Origin: a virus | IMG/VR virus record: IMGVR_UViG_3300051212_000451 | Span: 1 to 24,114 of that record | Reading direction: 5' to 3' (one strand) | Length of the DNA: 24,114 nt | Shown: piece after piece, positions 11,203 to 15,932 of the stretch | Position numbering within the stretch: the first letter of the stretch is position 1 | How the letters are laid out: the number at the start of each line of letters is the position of its first letter | Notes under the pieces: generated by a model | Seen by the model: the letters and a program-made list of their open reading frames with translations, nothing else | Database searches by the model: none | Told to the model about the DNA's origin: nothing | Made by a program: the position numbers and the translations under genes

Positions 11203-11400
11203 CTAGTTAGGGAGAATTTCTGTTCCGTAGTATTCTACGGCTTCATAGAGGGAAGTCATTCCCTTATAATCTTTACATCTTGGGCAAAATCTATTCCACC
11301 CGTCTGTAAGTGTTGAACAAAATACGCAGATTTTATCTGTTACGCAGAAATCATTTTCTACTAAGTATTCAATTATTTCATTTTTATTTAGTGTAGTCAT
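11203..11400 (-). CDS. Zinc-ribbon protein, 65 aa
   Basis: CVFC (about residues 25-28) and CPRC (about 39-42) form a two-knuckle zinc ribbon. An N-terminal helix (TLNKNEIIEYLVENDF) precedes it and EAVEYYGTEIL ends the protein. The frame extends 61 codons upstream through terminator, repeat and promoter sequence, so the ATG at 11400 behind GAAAGG is chosen. Small zinc ribbons of this kind bind nucleic acid or partner proteins. The target is unknown. Confidence 0.75.
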   Translation of the reverse strand: MTTLNKNEIIEYLVENDFCVTDKICVFCSTLTDGWNRFCPRCKDYKGMTSLYEAVEYYGTEILPN

Positions 11401-11438
11401 TTTATGACCTACCTTTCTTTTTTTTATCTTATGCCTAT

Positions 11439-11460
11439 AGGCTACCATAGACCACTGACA
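11439..11460 (-). promoter_or_regulatory. Leftward promoter P13 (for 11400-11064)
   Basis: TGTCAG (11455-11460), 10 bp, weak TAGCCT (11439-11444) with TGG extension. A Crp-like palindrome (8 of 10) is centred 65 bp upstream. Confidence 0.62.
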
Positions 11461-11498
11461 TTTTGACCCGTTTTTCGGGCGTGTCGCAAAACTTTTTT

Positions 11499-11514
11499 TG
11501 TGATTTAGATCATG
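11499..11514. promoter_or_regulatory. Crp/GlxR-like site (weak) upstream of P13
   Basis: TGTGA-TTTAGA-TCATG, 8 of 10 matches, centred 65 bp from the -10 centre of P13. It overlaps a DnaA box at 11513-11521. Confidence 0.35.
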
Positions 11515-11595
11515 TGGATAACTTACGCTCAAATTCCAGGGTTTTTCCACAGGTGTGAATAAAGCTGTGGATAACGCCCCCAAGTACTTGCGGGC
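11513..11595 (-). repeat. CAGG/CGTAAA element copy 9 with four DnaA-type boxes and hairpin
   Basis: CAGG is at 11537-11540, with AATAAA at the CGTAAA position (11558-11563), 21 bp away. DnaA boxes: TGTGGATAA at 11513-11521 and 11566-11574, TGTGAATAA at 11554-11562, and TTTTCCACA at 11543-11551. GCCC-C-CAAG-TA-CTTG-C-GGGC (11576-11595) is a hairpin with one C-C mismatch. It is followed upstream by GATTTG-T-CAAATC (11603-11615). Confidence 0.65.
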
Positions 11596-11628
11596 AGCTG
11601 CCGATTTGTCAAATCGACACGCCGCTAT

Positions 11629-11775
11629 TTAGATGTTATCTGTATCACGCTTTAGCAAGCGCACCGAATAAATTAGGGCGGGTATTCCGATTAGTAAATA
11701 CATAGGGATATTAGCGTATAGCCCTAAGAAATCAGAATTGATATATAAGAAATCCCAAGTAATTTCGATCTCCAT
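11629..11775 (-). CDS. Single-pass membrane protein, 48 aa
   Basis: Starts directly after the stop of the 56-aa gene, with AGAGGAGG 6-8 bases upstream. An N-terminal acidic/aromatic part (EIEITWDFLYINSDF) is followed by one hydrophobic span (about residues 17-37, YANIPMYLLIGIPALIYSV) and a positive tail (RLLKRD). The topology is probably N-out, C-in by the positive-inside rule. Function unknown. Confidence 0.65.
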   Translation of the reverse strand: MEIEITWDFLYINSDFLGLYANIPMYLLIGIPALIYSVRLLKRDTDNI

Positions 11776-11946
11776 TTAGAAATCCTCCTCTGCTAAATCA
11801 AAACCATCTTCCATTATTTCATCAAGAGAGATTTCTTCAATCTCTAAATCTTCTTCATCTTCGTAGGTATCTATTACCTCGTATCCGTGTTGGATACTTT
11901 CGTATTTGTAATCGTGATTATTTAGTTCCCAAGACATAGCGTACAT
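11776..11946 (-). CDS. Small strongly acidic protein, 56 aa
   Basis: TAATG overlap with the preceding stop. The C-terminal 35 residues are mostly D and E with interspersed hydrophobics (YEDEEDLEIEEISLDEIMED). A start three codons later (MSW) is possible. Small acidic phage proteins may mimic DNA or cap host DNA-binding proteins; that is only a suggestion here. Confidence 0.6.
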   Translation of the reverse strand: MYAMSWELNNHDYKYESIQHGYEVIDTYEDEEDLEIEEISLDEIMEDGFDLAEEDF

Positions 11947-12107
11947 TACTTAGTTTCCTTTCTTACTGCTAGTAGGTTATAACTAGCGTCCTTGTCTATC
12001 ACTTGTAGTTCTTTCATAAAGTCTAGTAGTTCTTTAGTAGAGTAGAAGGTTTCTACTGCTAGCACCTTAGTTTTCTTACCATTCCAAATCGCTGCTTCTA
12101 GTTTCAT
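11946..12107 (-). CDS. Small hypothetical protein, 53 aa
   Basis: ATG after AATAGGAAATAAA, 53 codons, ending in TAATG with the next gene. Alpha/beta pattern: beta strand (KLEAAIWNGKKTKVLAVETF), helix (STKELLDFMKELQVI), then a short strand (YNLLAV). It resembles a minimal ferredoxin-like half. First gene of the P14 unit. No family is recognised. Confidence 0.65.
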   Translation of the reverse strand: MKLEAAIWNGKKTKVLAVETFYSTKELLDFMKELQVIDKDASYNLLAVRKETK

Positions 12108-12149
12108 TTTATTTCCTATTCTTTCGTTTGTTTATTTTGTTATGTCGTT

Positions 12150-12171
12150 AGACTATCAGGCCTGACCGACA
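12150..12171 (-). promoter_or_regulatory. Leftward promoter P14 (for 12107-11629)
   Basis: TGTCGG (12166-12171), 10 bp, TAGTCT (12150-12155) with TGA extension. Nearly identical to P15, including the flanking GATAA upstream and GACATAACA downstream. Confidence 0.65.
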
Positions 12172-12199
12172 TTATCAAGCCGACACGCACCCGTTAGGG

Positions 12200-12215
12200 T
12201 GTGATACTAATCACA
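12200..12215. promoter_or_regulatory. Crp/GlxR-like site upstream of P14
   Basis: TGTGA-TACTAA-TCACA, a perfect match, centred 55 bp from the -10 centre of P14. It contains the stop codon of the gene 12207-12401. The central TA-containing spacer also fits the GlxR consensus. Confidence 0.65.
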
Positions 12216-12401
12216 CGCTACGGCTACGATACGATACTTATCAGATAGCCCATGAGTAGGGCGGATACGGACTAGGTACGCATTAGCGTTATCATAGTAG
12301 ACATCAGACGGCTCAGCGTCTTGGATAATACCCTCTAGGGTACGGCTACGATAAGCCTTGCCTACTAGTAGGGATTGGACATTGTATAGATTAGCACTCA
12401 T
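12207..12401 (-). CDS. Hypothetical protein, 64 aa (paralogue of 10741-10956)
   Basis: Shares LLV-x-K/D-x-Y, GII-x2-AE, DVY, RIRPT and VAV with the 71-aa protein at 10741. Its promoter P15 is itself a near copy of P14, so this stretch probably grew by duplication. AACGAAAGGT precedes the ATG. The last codons lie in a Crp-like site. Function unknown. Confidence 0.75.
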   Translation of the reverse strand: MSANLYNVQSLLVGKAYRSRTLEGIIQDAEPSDVYYDNANAYLVRIRPTHGLSDKYRIVAVACD

Positions 12402-12442
12402 TAGGCTACCTACCTTTCGTTAGTTAATTTTGTTGGGAGCGA

Positions 12443-12485
12443 TTATTTGCTAGGCTCACCCTTTCGGTTTATTTGCTAGGCTCAC
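12443..12485. repeat. Direct repeat of 17 bp
   Basis: TTATTTGCTAGGCTCAC occurs at 12443-12459 and again at 12469-12485, 26 bp start to start, in the leader between promoter P15 and the 64-aa gene. It may be a recent local duplication or a regulatory leader element. Confidence 0.6.
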
Positions 12486-12517
12486 GCTCTAATTCTTATT
12501 TAATTGTTATGTCTGTA

Positions 12518-12539
12518 AGACTATCACCTATGACCGACA
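12518..12539 (-). promoter_or_regulatory. Leftward promoter P15 (for 12401-12207)
   Basis: TGTCGG (12534-12539), 10 bp, TAGTCT (12518-12523) with TGA extension. It is the sister of P14. Confidence 0.65.
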
Positions 12540-12559
12540 TTATCAAGGCGACACACCCT

Positions 12560-12658
12560 CTAATCGGTGTGATTATGGACACACTGACTTTCTATCTCGT
12601 GTCCAAACTCCTCTACTAATTCCTCGTAGATTTCATCCATATAGTCTAGATAATCCAT
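12560..12658 (-). CDS. Small acidic protein, 32 aa
   Basis: AACGAAAGGAGA lies before the ATG. The peptide is acidic and aromatic (DYLDYMDEIYEELVEEFGHEIE), ending in CVHNH, with one Cys and two His close together. It is the first leftward gene next to the divergent control region and is driven by P16. Too short for a family call. Promoter and ribosome-binding site support it. Confidence 0.55.
   Translation of the reverse strand: MDYLDYMDEIYEELVEEFGHEIESQCVHNHTD
12568..12583. promoter_or_regulatory. Crp/GlxR-like site upstream of P15
   Basis: TGTGA-TTATGG-ACACA, 9 of 10 matches, centred 55 bp from the -10 centre of P15. It lies within the end of the 32-aa gene. Confidence 0.5.
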
Positions 12659-12687
12659 TGTGGTTATCTCCTTTCGTTATATATATA

Positions 12688-12709
12688 ACTCTACACTACC
12701 CCACCGACA
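12688..12709 (-). promoter_or_regulatory. Leftward promoter P16 (for 12658-12560)
   Basis: TGTCGG (12704-12709), 10 bp, TAGAGT (12688-12693). It is the outermost leftward promoter, with a Crp-like site centred 75 bp upstream. Confidence 0.62.
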
Positions 12710-12757
12710 AATATCAACTCGCAAAACGGACATAAGAGACAAATTGAAAAAATACTT

Positions 12758-12773
12758 TGTGAGATACACCACA
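12758..12773. promoter_or_regulatory. Crp/GlxR-like site upstream of P16
   Basis: TGTGA-GATACA-CCACA, 9 of 10 matches, extended by TT/AA outside. Its centre is 75 bp from the -10 centre of P16. Confidence 0.5.
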
Positions 12774-13170
12774 AAAACACCATTTATGGGCGCACTATCG
12801 GACAAATCGGACATCGTTTAAGATGTGTATCATACAAATTAAAATTATATTAACATTTTGTAAAAATAAAAATACTAGTCGACTAAAATTAATATACCAT
12901 TAGTGCATTAAGATACTATGCCATTAGTGCAAATAAAAATGGCTGAAACTATTGACTTCGCAATTTTTGCAATGCTATACTTAAGACTGGTTTTCGGGGG
13001 GTTTACACTGAGACTCAAATATACCAAGTATTTCTTGGGAGTTTGGTGAAGCTTCTCTCTTTCTCACATAAAAGTTTTTTATGGGGGGAGGGGGGGTTTT
13101 GCTAAAATCTAAATTCCCAAGTATCCAATAAAAAACATATATAATATATATAAGGAGAAGTGTATAAAAT
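12774..13170. other. Divergent control region and leader
   Basis: No supported gene. It is very AT-rich up to 12950 and contains CTAGTCGACTA (12875-12885), two copies of CCATTAGTGCA (12897-12907 and 12921-12931) and a rightward promoter (12952-12981). A leader of about 180 bases follows. It has a CCAAG/CTTGG hairpin (about 13023-13037), CATAAAA-GTT-TTTTATG (about 13069-13085) and a G-run block GGGGGGAGGGGGGG (about 13084-13097). An open frame on the minus strand (12981-13187) has no ribosome-binding site. Confidence 0.55.
12952..12981 (+). promoter_or_regulatory. Rightward promoter for the 13171-14060 cassette
   Basis: TTGACT (12952-12957), 18 bp, TATACT (12976-12981) preceded by TGC. An ordinary sigma-70/sigma-A type with extended -10, unlike the leftward promoters. 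Two 11-bp direct repeats lie 20-55 bases upstream. Confidence 0.75.
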
Positions 13171-13299
13171 ATGACAGAAGAAATCAAGTGTGACTTTTGT
13201 GATAGACCTAAATATGTTCAAAGATTAAACAATAAGGGTGTACTGGAGAATTACTGTTCAGTATGTATTAAAAATATAAGTAGAAATTTATGGGATTAA
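13171..13299 (+). CDS. Small zinc-ribbon protein, 42 aa
   Basis: AAGGAG lies about 10 bases before the ATG. CDFC (from residue 7) and CSVC (from residue 29) form a two-knuckle zinc ribbon (CxxC-x18-CxxC), with basic residues between. It overlaps the next start by 10 bases and so is coupled to the 256-aa protein. Probably a zinc-binding partner or nucleic-acid-binding peptide. Confidence 0.75.
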   Translation: MTEEIKCDFCDRPKYVQRLNNKGVLENYCSVCIKNISRNLWD

Positions 13300-14060
13300 A
13301 GTCAAAAGAACCTCTAGTCATATATTGGTCTCCCTATTCATCTGCTGGAACAAGTGAGCCGTTAGTAGGCGAATACAATTTACTATATCCAGATCCTGAG
13401 AATGTATACTCTAGCCTAGTTAGGCGGATGCCAGAATCAAAAAACGACAGATCCATTCAAACATATATGTCATGTCCTGCAGCATCAGCTAGACTTAAAA
13501 ATATGTGGGTATTTAAAGCTCCTTTCACTATGGAATATGGTTATGACTTTTCAGATCCTGAGAATCCTCAAGTATGGAATATTACTGAAGGATATTTTGC
13601 TGCAAGAGTAAATAGAAAGTCGGTAATTAAAGATGCAGCAATAGTTAGTTTTTCAATTAAACACATGTTCTTTTCAGAAGAGTCGACAATTCCATTATTT
13701 GGTCCACCTATCATGTTTAAGCCTAGATATATGAACTATGGGACCTCAATTCCTGGAGCATTCGACATATCTAAATGGTTTAGACCACATGTATTTGAAG
13801 TTCAAATGTGGGATAGTGTTGGAACCTTTAAAATTGAAGAAGGTGAACCATTATTTACTGTAGAGTTTATTACAGATAGACCAATACAGATGAAAAGATT
13901 CGCAATGTCTAAAGCACTTATTGAATATTCAGATAGCTGCGTAGATTCTCATCAATACTTTGGTCGTTGGATAGGACTTGCTAAAAAATATGATATTTTT
14001 ACAAATTCTAAAATGGATAAACTTGTTCTTAAAGAAATTAAAAATAATCTAGTCGACTAG
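13290..14060 (+). CDS. Conserved phage hypothetical protein, 256 aa
   Basis: No signal peptide, membrane helix or catalytic motif. An SCPAASARLKNMWVFKAPF segment (about residues 61-79) and EEGEPLFTVEFITDRPI (about 183-199) run parallel to SCAPFMDAFLTGYYIPAP and KAGTPIAQIIPIKSEPW in the 233-aa protein at 15011. They may be distant members of one fold, which the latter makes look like the DUF6065 type (weak call). The second region also recalls the C-terminal strand of dUTPase-like folds. Together with the zinc-ribbon gene it forms an independent rightward cassette. Confidence 0.7.
   Translation: MGLKSKEPLVIYWSPYSSAGTSEPLVGEYNLLYPDPENVYSSLVRRMPESKNDRSIQTYMSCPAASARLKNMWVFKAPFTMEYGYDFSDPENPQVWNITEGYFAARVNRKSVIKDAAIVSFSIKHMFFSEESTIPLFGPPIMFKPRYMNYGTSIPGAFDISKWFRPHVFEVQMWDSVGTFKIEEGEPLFTVEFITDRPIQMKRFAMSKALIEYSDSCVDSHQYFGRWIGLAKKYDIFTNSKMDKLVLKEIKNNLVD
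14049..14060. repeat. CTAGTCGACTAG palindrome at the end of the cassette
   Basis: A perfect 12-bp palindrome forming the last codons and stop of the 256-aa gene. Its first 11 bases recur at 12875-12885 before the cassette promoter. The two copies bracket the rightward gene pair. Confidence 0.5.
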
Positions 14061-14084
14061 AATAATACTATATAAAGAAAAATT

Positions 14085-14115
14085 CCCAATCAGAGGCGGA
14101 TCCGATTGGGATTTT
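14085..14115. terminator. Bidirectional terminator
   Basis: CCCAATC (14085-14091) and GATTGGG (14104-14110) form a 7-bp stem with a 12-base loop, flanked by an A-run on the left and ATTTT on the right. It works for both the rightward cassette and the leftward operon ending at 14182. A second dyad, GAGACA/TGTCTC (about 14143-14160), lies just beyond. Confidence 0.75.
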
Positions 14116-14181
14116 CTAGTATATTGCTATACATTATATAGGGAGACACGGGAATGTCTCTACCTACACATTCATATTGTA

Positions 14182-14481
14182 TTATACTTCACTTTCTAAG
14201 TCAACAGTTTCTTCAACTATTTTTCGGGCGGGAGGAACTTGGGTTATAAACCCATATGGATTAGATTTGGTCTCAGGATGATTACCTAAGAACTGCAGAT
14301 ACTCTGGTAGATTAGTAATTTCAGCCAATAAGACCATAAGATCATAACATCTGGTGTGGGCAGTCTGATTTACTGTCCAACATGAATAATTCTCATCTAC
14401 ATTTGGACATACAGCTAGTATCTCTTTTAGTCTAAATACTACCATATGAGCAAATTCCATCTGATCCTGGGTATATGCCAT
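14182..14481 (-). CDS. Hypothetical protein, 99 aa
   Basis: Overlaps the previous stop by one base (TAATG). Mostly helical (TQDQMEFAHMVVFRLKEILAVC), with three cysteines scattered in mid-protein, followed by a proline-rich C-terminus. No family is recognised. It is the last gene of the lysin operon, ending before the bidirectional terminator. Confidence 0.7.
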   Translation of the reverse strand: MAYTQDQMEFAHMVVFRLKEILAVCPNVDENYSCWTVNQTAHTRCYDLMVLLAEITNLPEYLQFLGNHPETKSNPYGFITQVPPARKIVEETVDLESEV

Positions 14482-14720
14482 TACTCTTCTCCTAGTTGTA
14501 CATCTTTAGGTGTATATGCAGGTTCTGGGCCTAATAGATAGCCTTGTTCATGATATCCCACCATTTTTGCTGTATCTTCGCTTCCCGCCACCTTGTCGGC
14601 AATTAGCGAAAGTAGATCATAAATTCTGTGAAGCATGATATATGTAACCATTGGCAGATTGTCTTCAATTGACCCTGCTTCTTTTACTATTGCTCCATCA
14701 GGTAATTGTTCTTCATTCAT
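14481..14720 (-). CDS. Hypothetical protein, 79 aa
   Basis: Overlaps the preceding gene by 8 bases. An acidic N-terminus is followed by one amphipathic helix (LPMVTYIMLHRIYDLLSLIADKVAG), not long enough to be a clear membrane span, and a proline/glycine tail (LLGPEPAYTPKD). It could be a small virion or chaperone component. No family known to me. Confidence 0.7.
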   Translation of the reverse strand: MNEEQLPDGAIVKEAGSIEDNLPMVTYIMLHRIYDLLSLIADKVAGSEDTAKMVGYHEQGYLLGPEPAYTPKDVQLGEE

Positions 14721-14916
14721 TTATAGCTCCATCTGTAAGGGGATATATTTGTGGAGTTCTCCACTCATTGATAATATTAATATTGTTATATTCGAAAATG
14801 GGTTCTTCTAGTTCCGCCGCACTGAAATTTTCACTTTTTTCGGCACTTGCACTATTTGTCTCAATTTTTAACCCTTGACCACATGCACATGAACCACCGC
14901 AGCATCCATTACTCAT
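14713..14916 (-). CDS. Protein with cysteine-rich N-terminus, 67 aa
   Basis: The ATG at 14916 overlaps the stop of the 31-aa cysteine-rich gene (ATGA); an in-frame ATG four codons upstream lies inside that gene. Residues 5-12 (CCGGSCAC) hold four cysteines, a metallothionein-like knot; the rest is a plain acidic chain ending in TPQIYPLTDG. With the preceding gene it forms a cysteine-rich pair. Metal binding is likely, role unknown. Confidence 0.65.
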   Translation of the reverse strand: MSNGCCGGSCACGQGLKIETNSASAEKSENFSAAELEEPIFEYNNINIINEWRTPQIYPLTDGAINE

Positions 14917-15008
14917 CTGTGCCCACATCCTTCCGATTTGCTACAGCAGCATGTGCAATTATTTTGCGGACAACCGCAAGAACATTGAAATGTCTCATTT
15001 GTTTCCAT
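14913..15008 (-). CDS. Metallothionein-like peptide, 31 aa
   Basis: Eight of 31 residues are cysteine (positions 9, 11, 13, 18, 20, 21, 22, 28), with a histidine at 30, in CSCGC and CTCCC runs typical of metal-thiolate clusters. AAAGGA lies about 12 bases before the ATG. It starts two bases after the stop of the 233-aa gene and is coupled by ATGA to the next cysteine-rich gene. It may bind zinc, copper or cadmium. It could also be a structural cysteine-rich peptide. Confidence 0.65.
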   Translation of the reverse strand: METNETFQCSCGCPQNNCTCCCSKSEGCGHR

Positions 15009-15010
15009 AA

Positions 15011-15712
15011 TTAGTTGTATTCCTTTCTTCTCCAGAATTTATTTTTATACCATCCAATAATATGCTTTAATGATTCGCTTCTTGCCAGTTTAGCCTCTTT
15101 CAATAAATCTGTATTTCTTTCAAGTACCCAAGGCTCTGATTTTATTGGGATAATCTGAGCAATAGGAGTGCCAGCCTTTATGATACCCTCAAACCCCATC
15201 TGAAGAAGAAATGGCAATTTTCCACCGTTCATAGGATAGTTTGCATCAACCACTCCAGAAAGTGTCCTAAAAGGCAGGTCGTCCCTGTTTAAAGGGTGTG
15301 TTATTAATAAGCTATACCCATCTTCTACCTTAAGAATTTGTTTTGTACTCCATGAAAAGTGATTGTCATGATATCCTTGAGGTATAGGTAGAGTTGGCAC
15401 CATGCCTTTATCTCTTTCAATTATAAAATCTGTTTCTTGATAATCAAAATCAAACCAATTCCAGCTTATTTTTGGTCCATGCGGCGTTTGTTCTACTAAA
15501 AAATCTACTGGAGCTGGAATATAATATCCAGTCAAAAATGCATCCATAAATGGCGCACAGCTTTTAACTGTTATGGTAGAAGGAGCTATGCTCAACTTAC
15601 CACCCGAAAATTTTTCTATCTTTTTAAACCAGTCTGGCATTACGTTCTTCATATAGCCTATAGGTTCGAACACAGGGTGGTACAAATCGTATTGTAGCTT
15701 TTTAGGCTTCAT
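15011..15712 (-). CDS. Conserved phage protein, possibly DUF6065-like, 233 aa
   Basis: Features a conserved SC-x8-TGYYIPAP-x-D segment (about residues 51-70), then YSLLITHPLNRDDLPFRTL (about 133-151) and FEGIIKAGTPIAQIIPI (about 174-190). I associate this with DUF6065-type proteins of phages and bacteria, whose function is not established. The last segment is like the dUTPase-type strand before its catalytic tail, but the dUTPase motifs are absent. Overlaps the preceding gene by 11 bases. Confidence 0.65.
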   Translation of the reverse strand: MKPKKLQYDLYHPVFEPIGYMKNVMPDWFKKIEKFSGGKLSIAPSTITVKSCAPFMDAFLTGYYIPAPVDFLVEQTPHGPKISWNWFDFDYQETDFIIERDKGMVPTLPIPQGYHDNHFSWSTKQILKVEDGYSLLITHPLNRDDLPFRTLSGVVDANYPMNGGKLPFLLQMGFEGIIKAGTPIAQIIPIKSEPWVLERNTDLLKEAKLARSESLKHIIGWYKNKFWRRKEYN

Positions 15713-15920
15713 TTAAATTCTTTTCTACTTGGCTTACTATTTTATCATACATAGCATTACCAAGATATTGTTTGTAGTTACAAGATATACAGTATAAAAA
15801 TATTTCTTCGTTGACTGATAGGTTGCAAAGAAGAAGGCCCTGATCCATTGGACATTCTAGTCTAGGAACAAGGCCTTCTTCTGCAAGGGACAGGTACTTA
15901 GACACGTATTGTATCTTCAT
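15702..15920 (-). CDS. Zinc-ribbon protein, 72 aa
   Basis: Contains CP-x6-C (about residues 23-32) and CISC (about 44-47), two knuckles of a degenerate zinc ribbon, between an N-terminal helix (SKYLSLAEEG) and a C-terminal helix (YDKIVSQVEKNL). AGAAAGGA precedes the ATG. Probably binds one zinc. It lies between the lysin gene and the 233-aa gene and overlaps the latter. Confidence 0.7.
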   Translation of the reverse strand: MKIQYVSKYLSLAEEGLVPRLECPMDQGLLLCNLSVNEEIFLYCISCNYKQYLGNAMYDKIVSQVEKNLNEA

Positions 15921-15932
15921 GTACCTTCCTTT

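Noticed and set aside
847-12709. Reading the TGTCRGTGG boxes as L5-type stoperators
   Set aside because: The mycobacteriophage stoperator has GGTGG before TGTC. Here the order is reversed, and the box is tied to a fixed distance from a -10 rather than scattered.
847-12709. Sigma-54 or ECF-type promoters
   Set aside because: No GG-N10-GC pair of the sigma-54 kind and no GGAAC/CGTT pair of the ECF kind at the required spacing. The clear TATAAT-like hexamers point to the housekeeping sigma factor.
12981-13187. 68-codon leftward frame with hydrophobic N-terminus
   Set aside because: It runs against the rightward leader and the G-run block, lacks a ribosome-binding site and any leftward promoter box.
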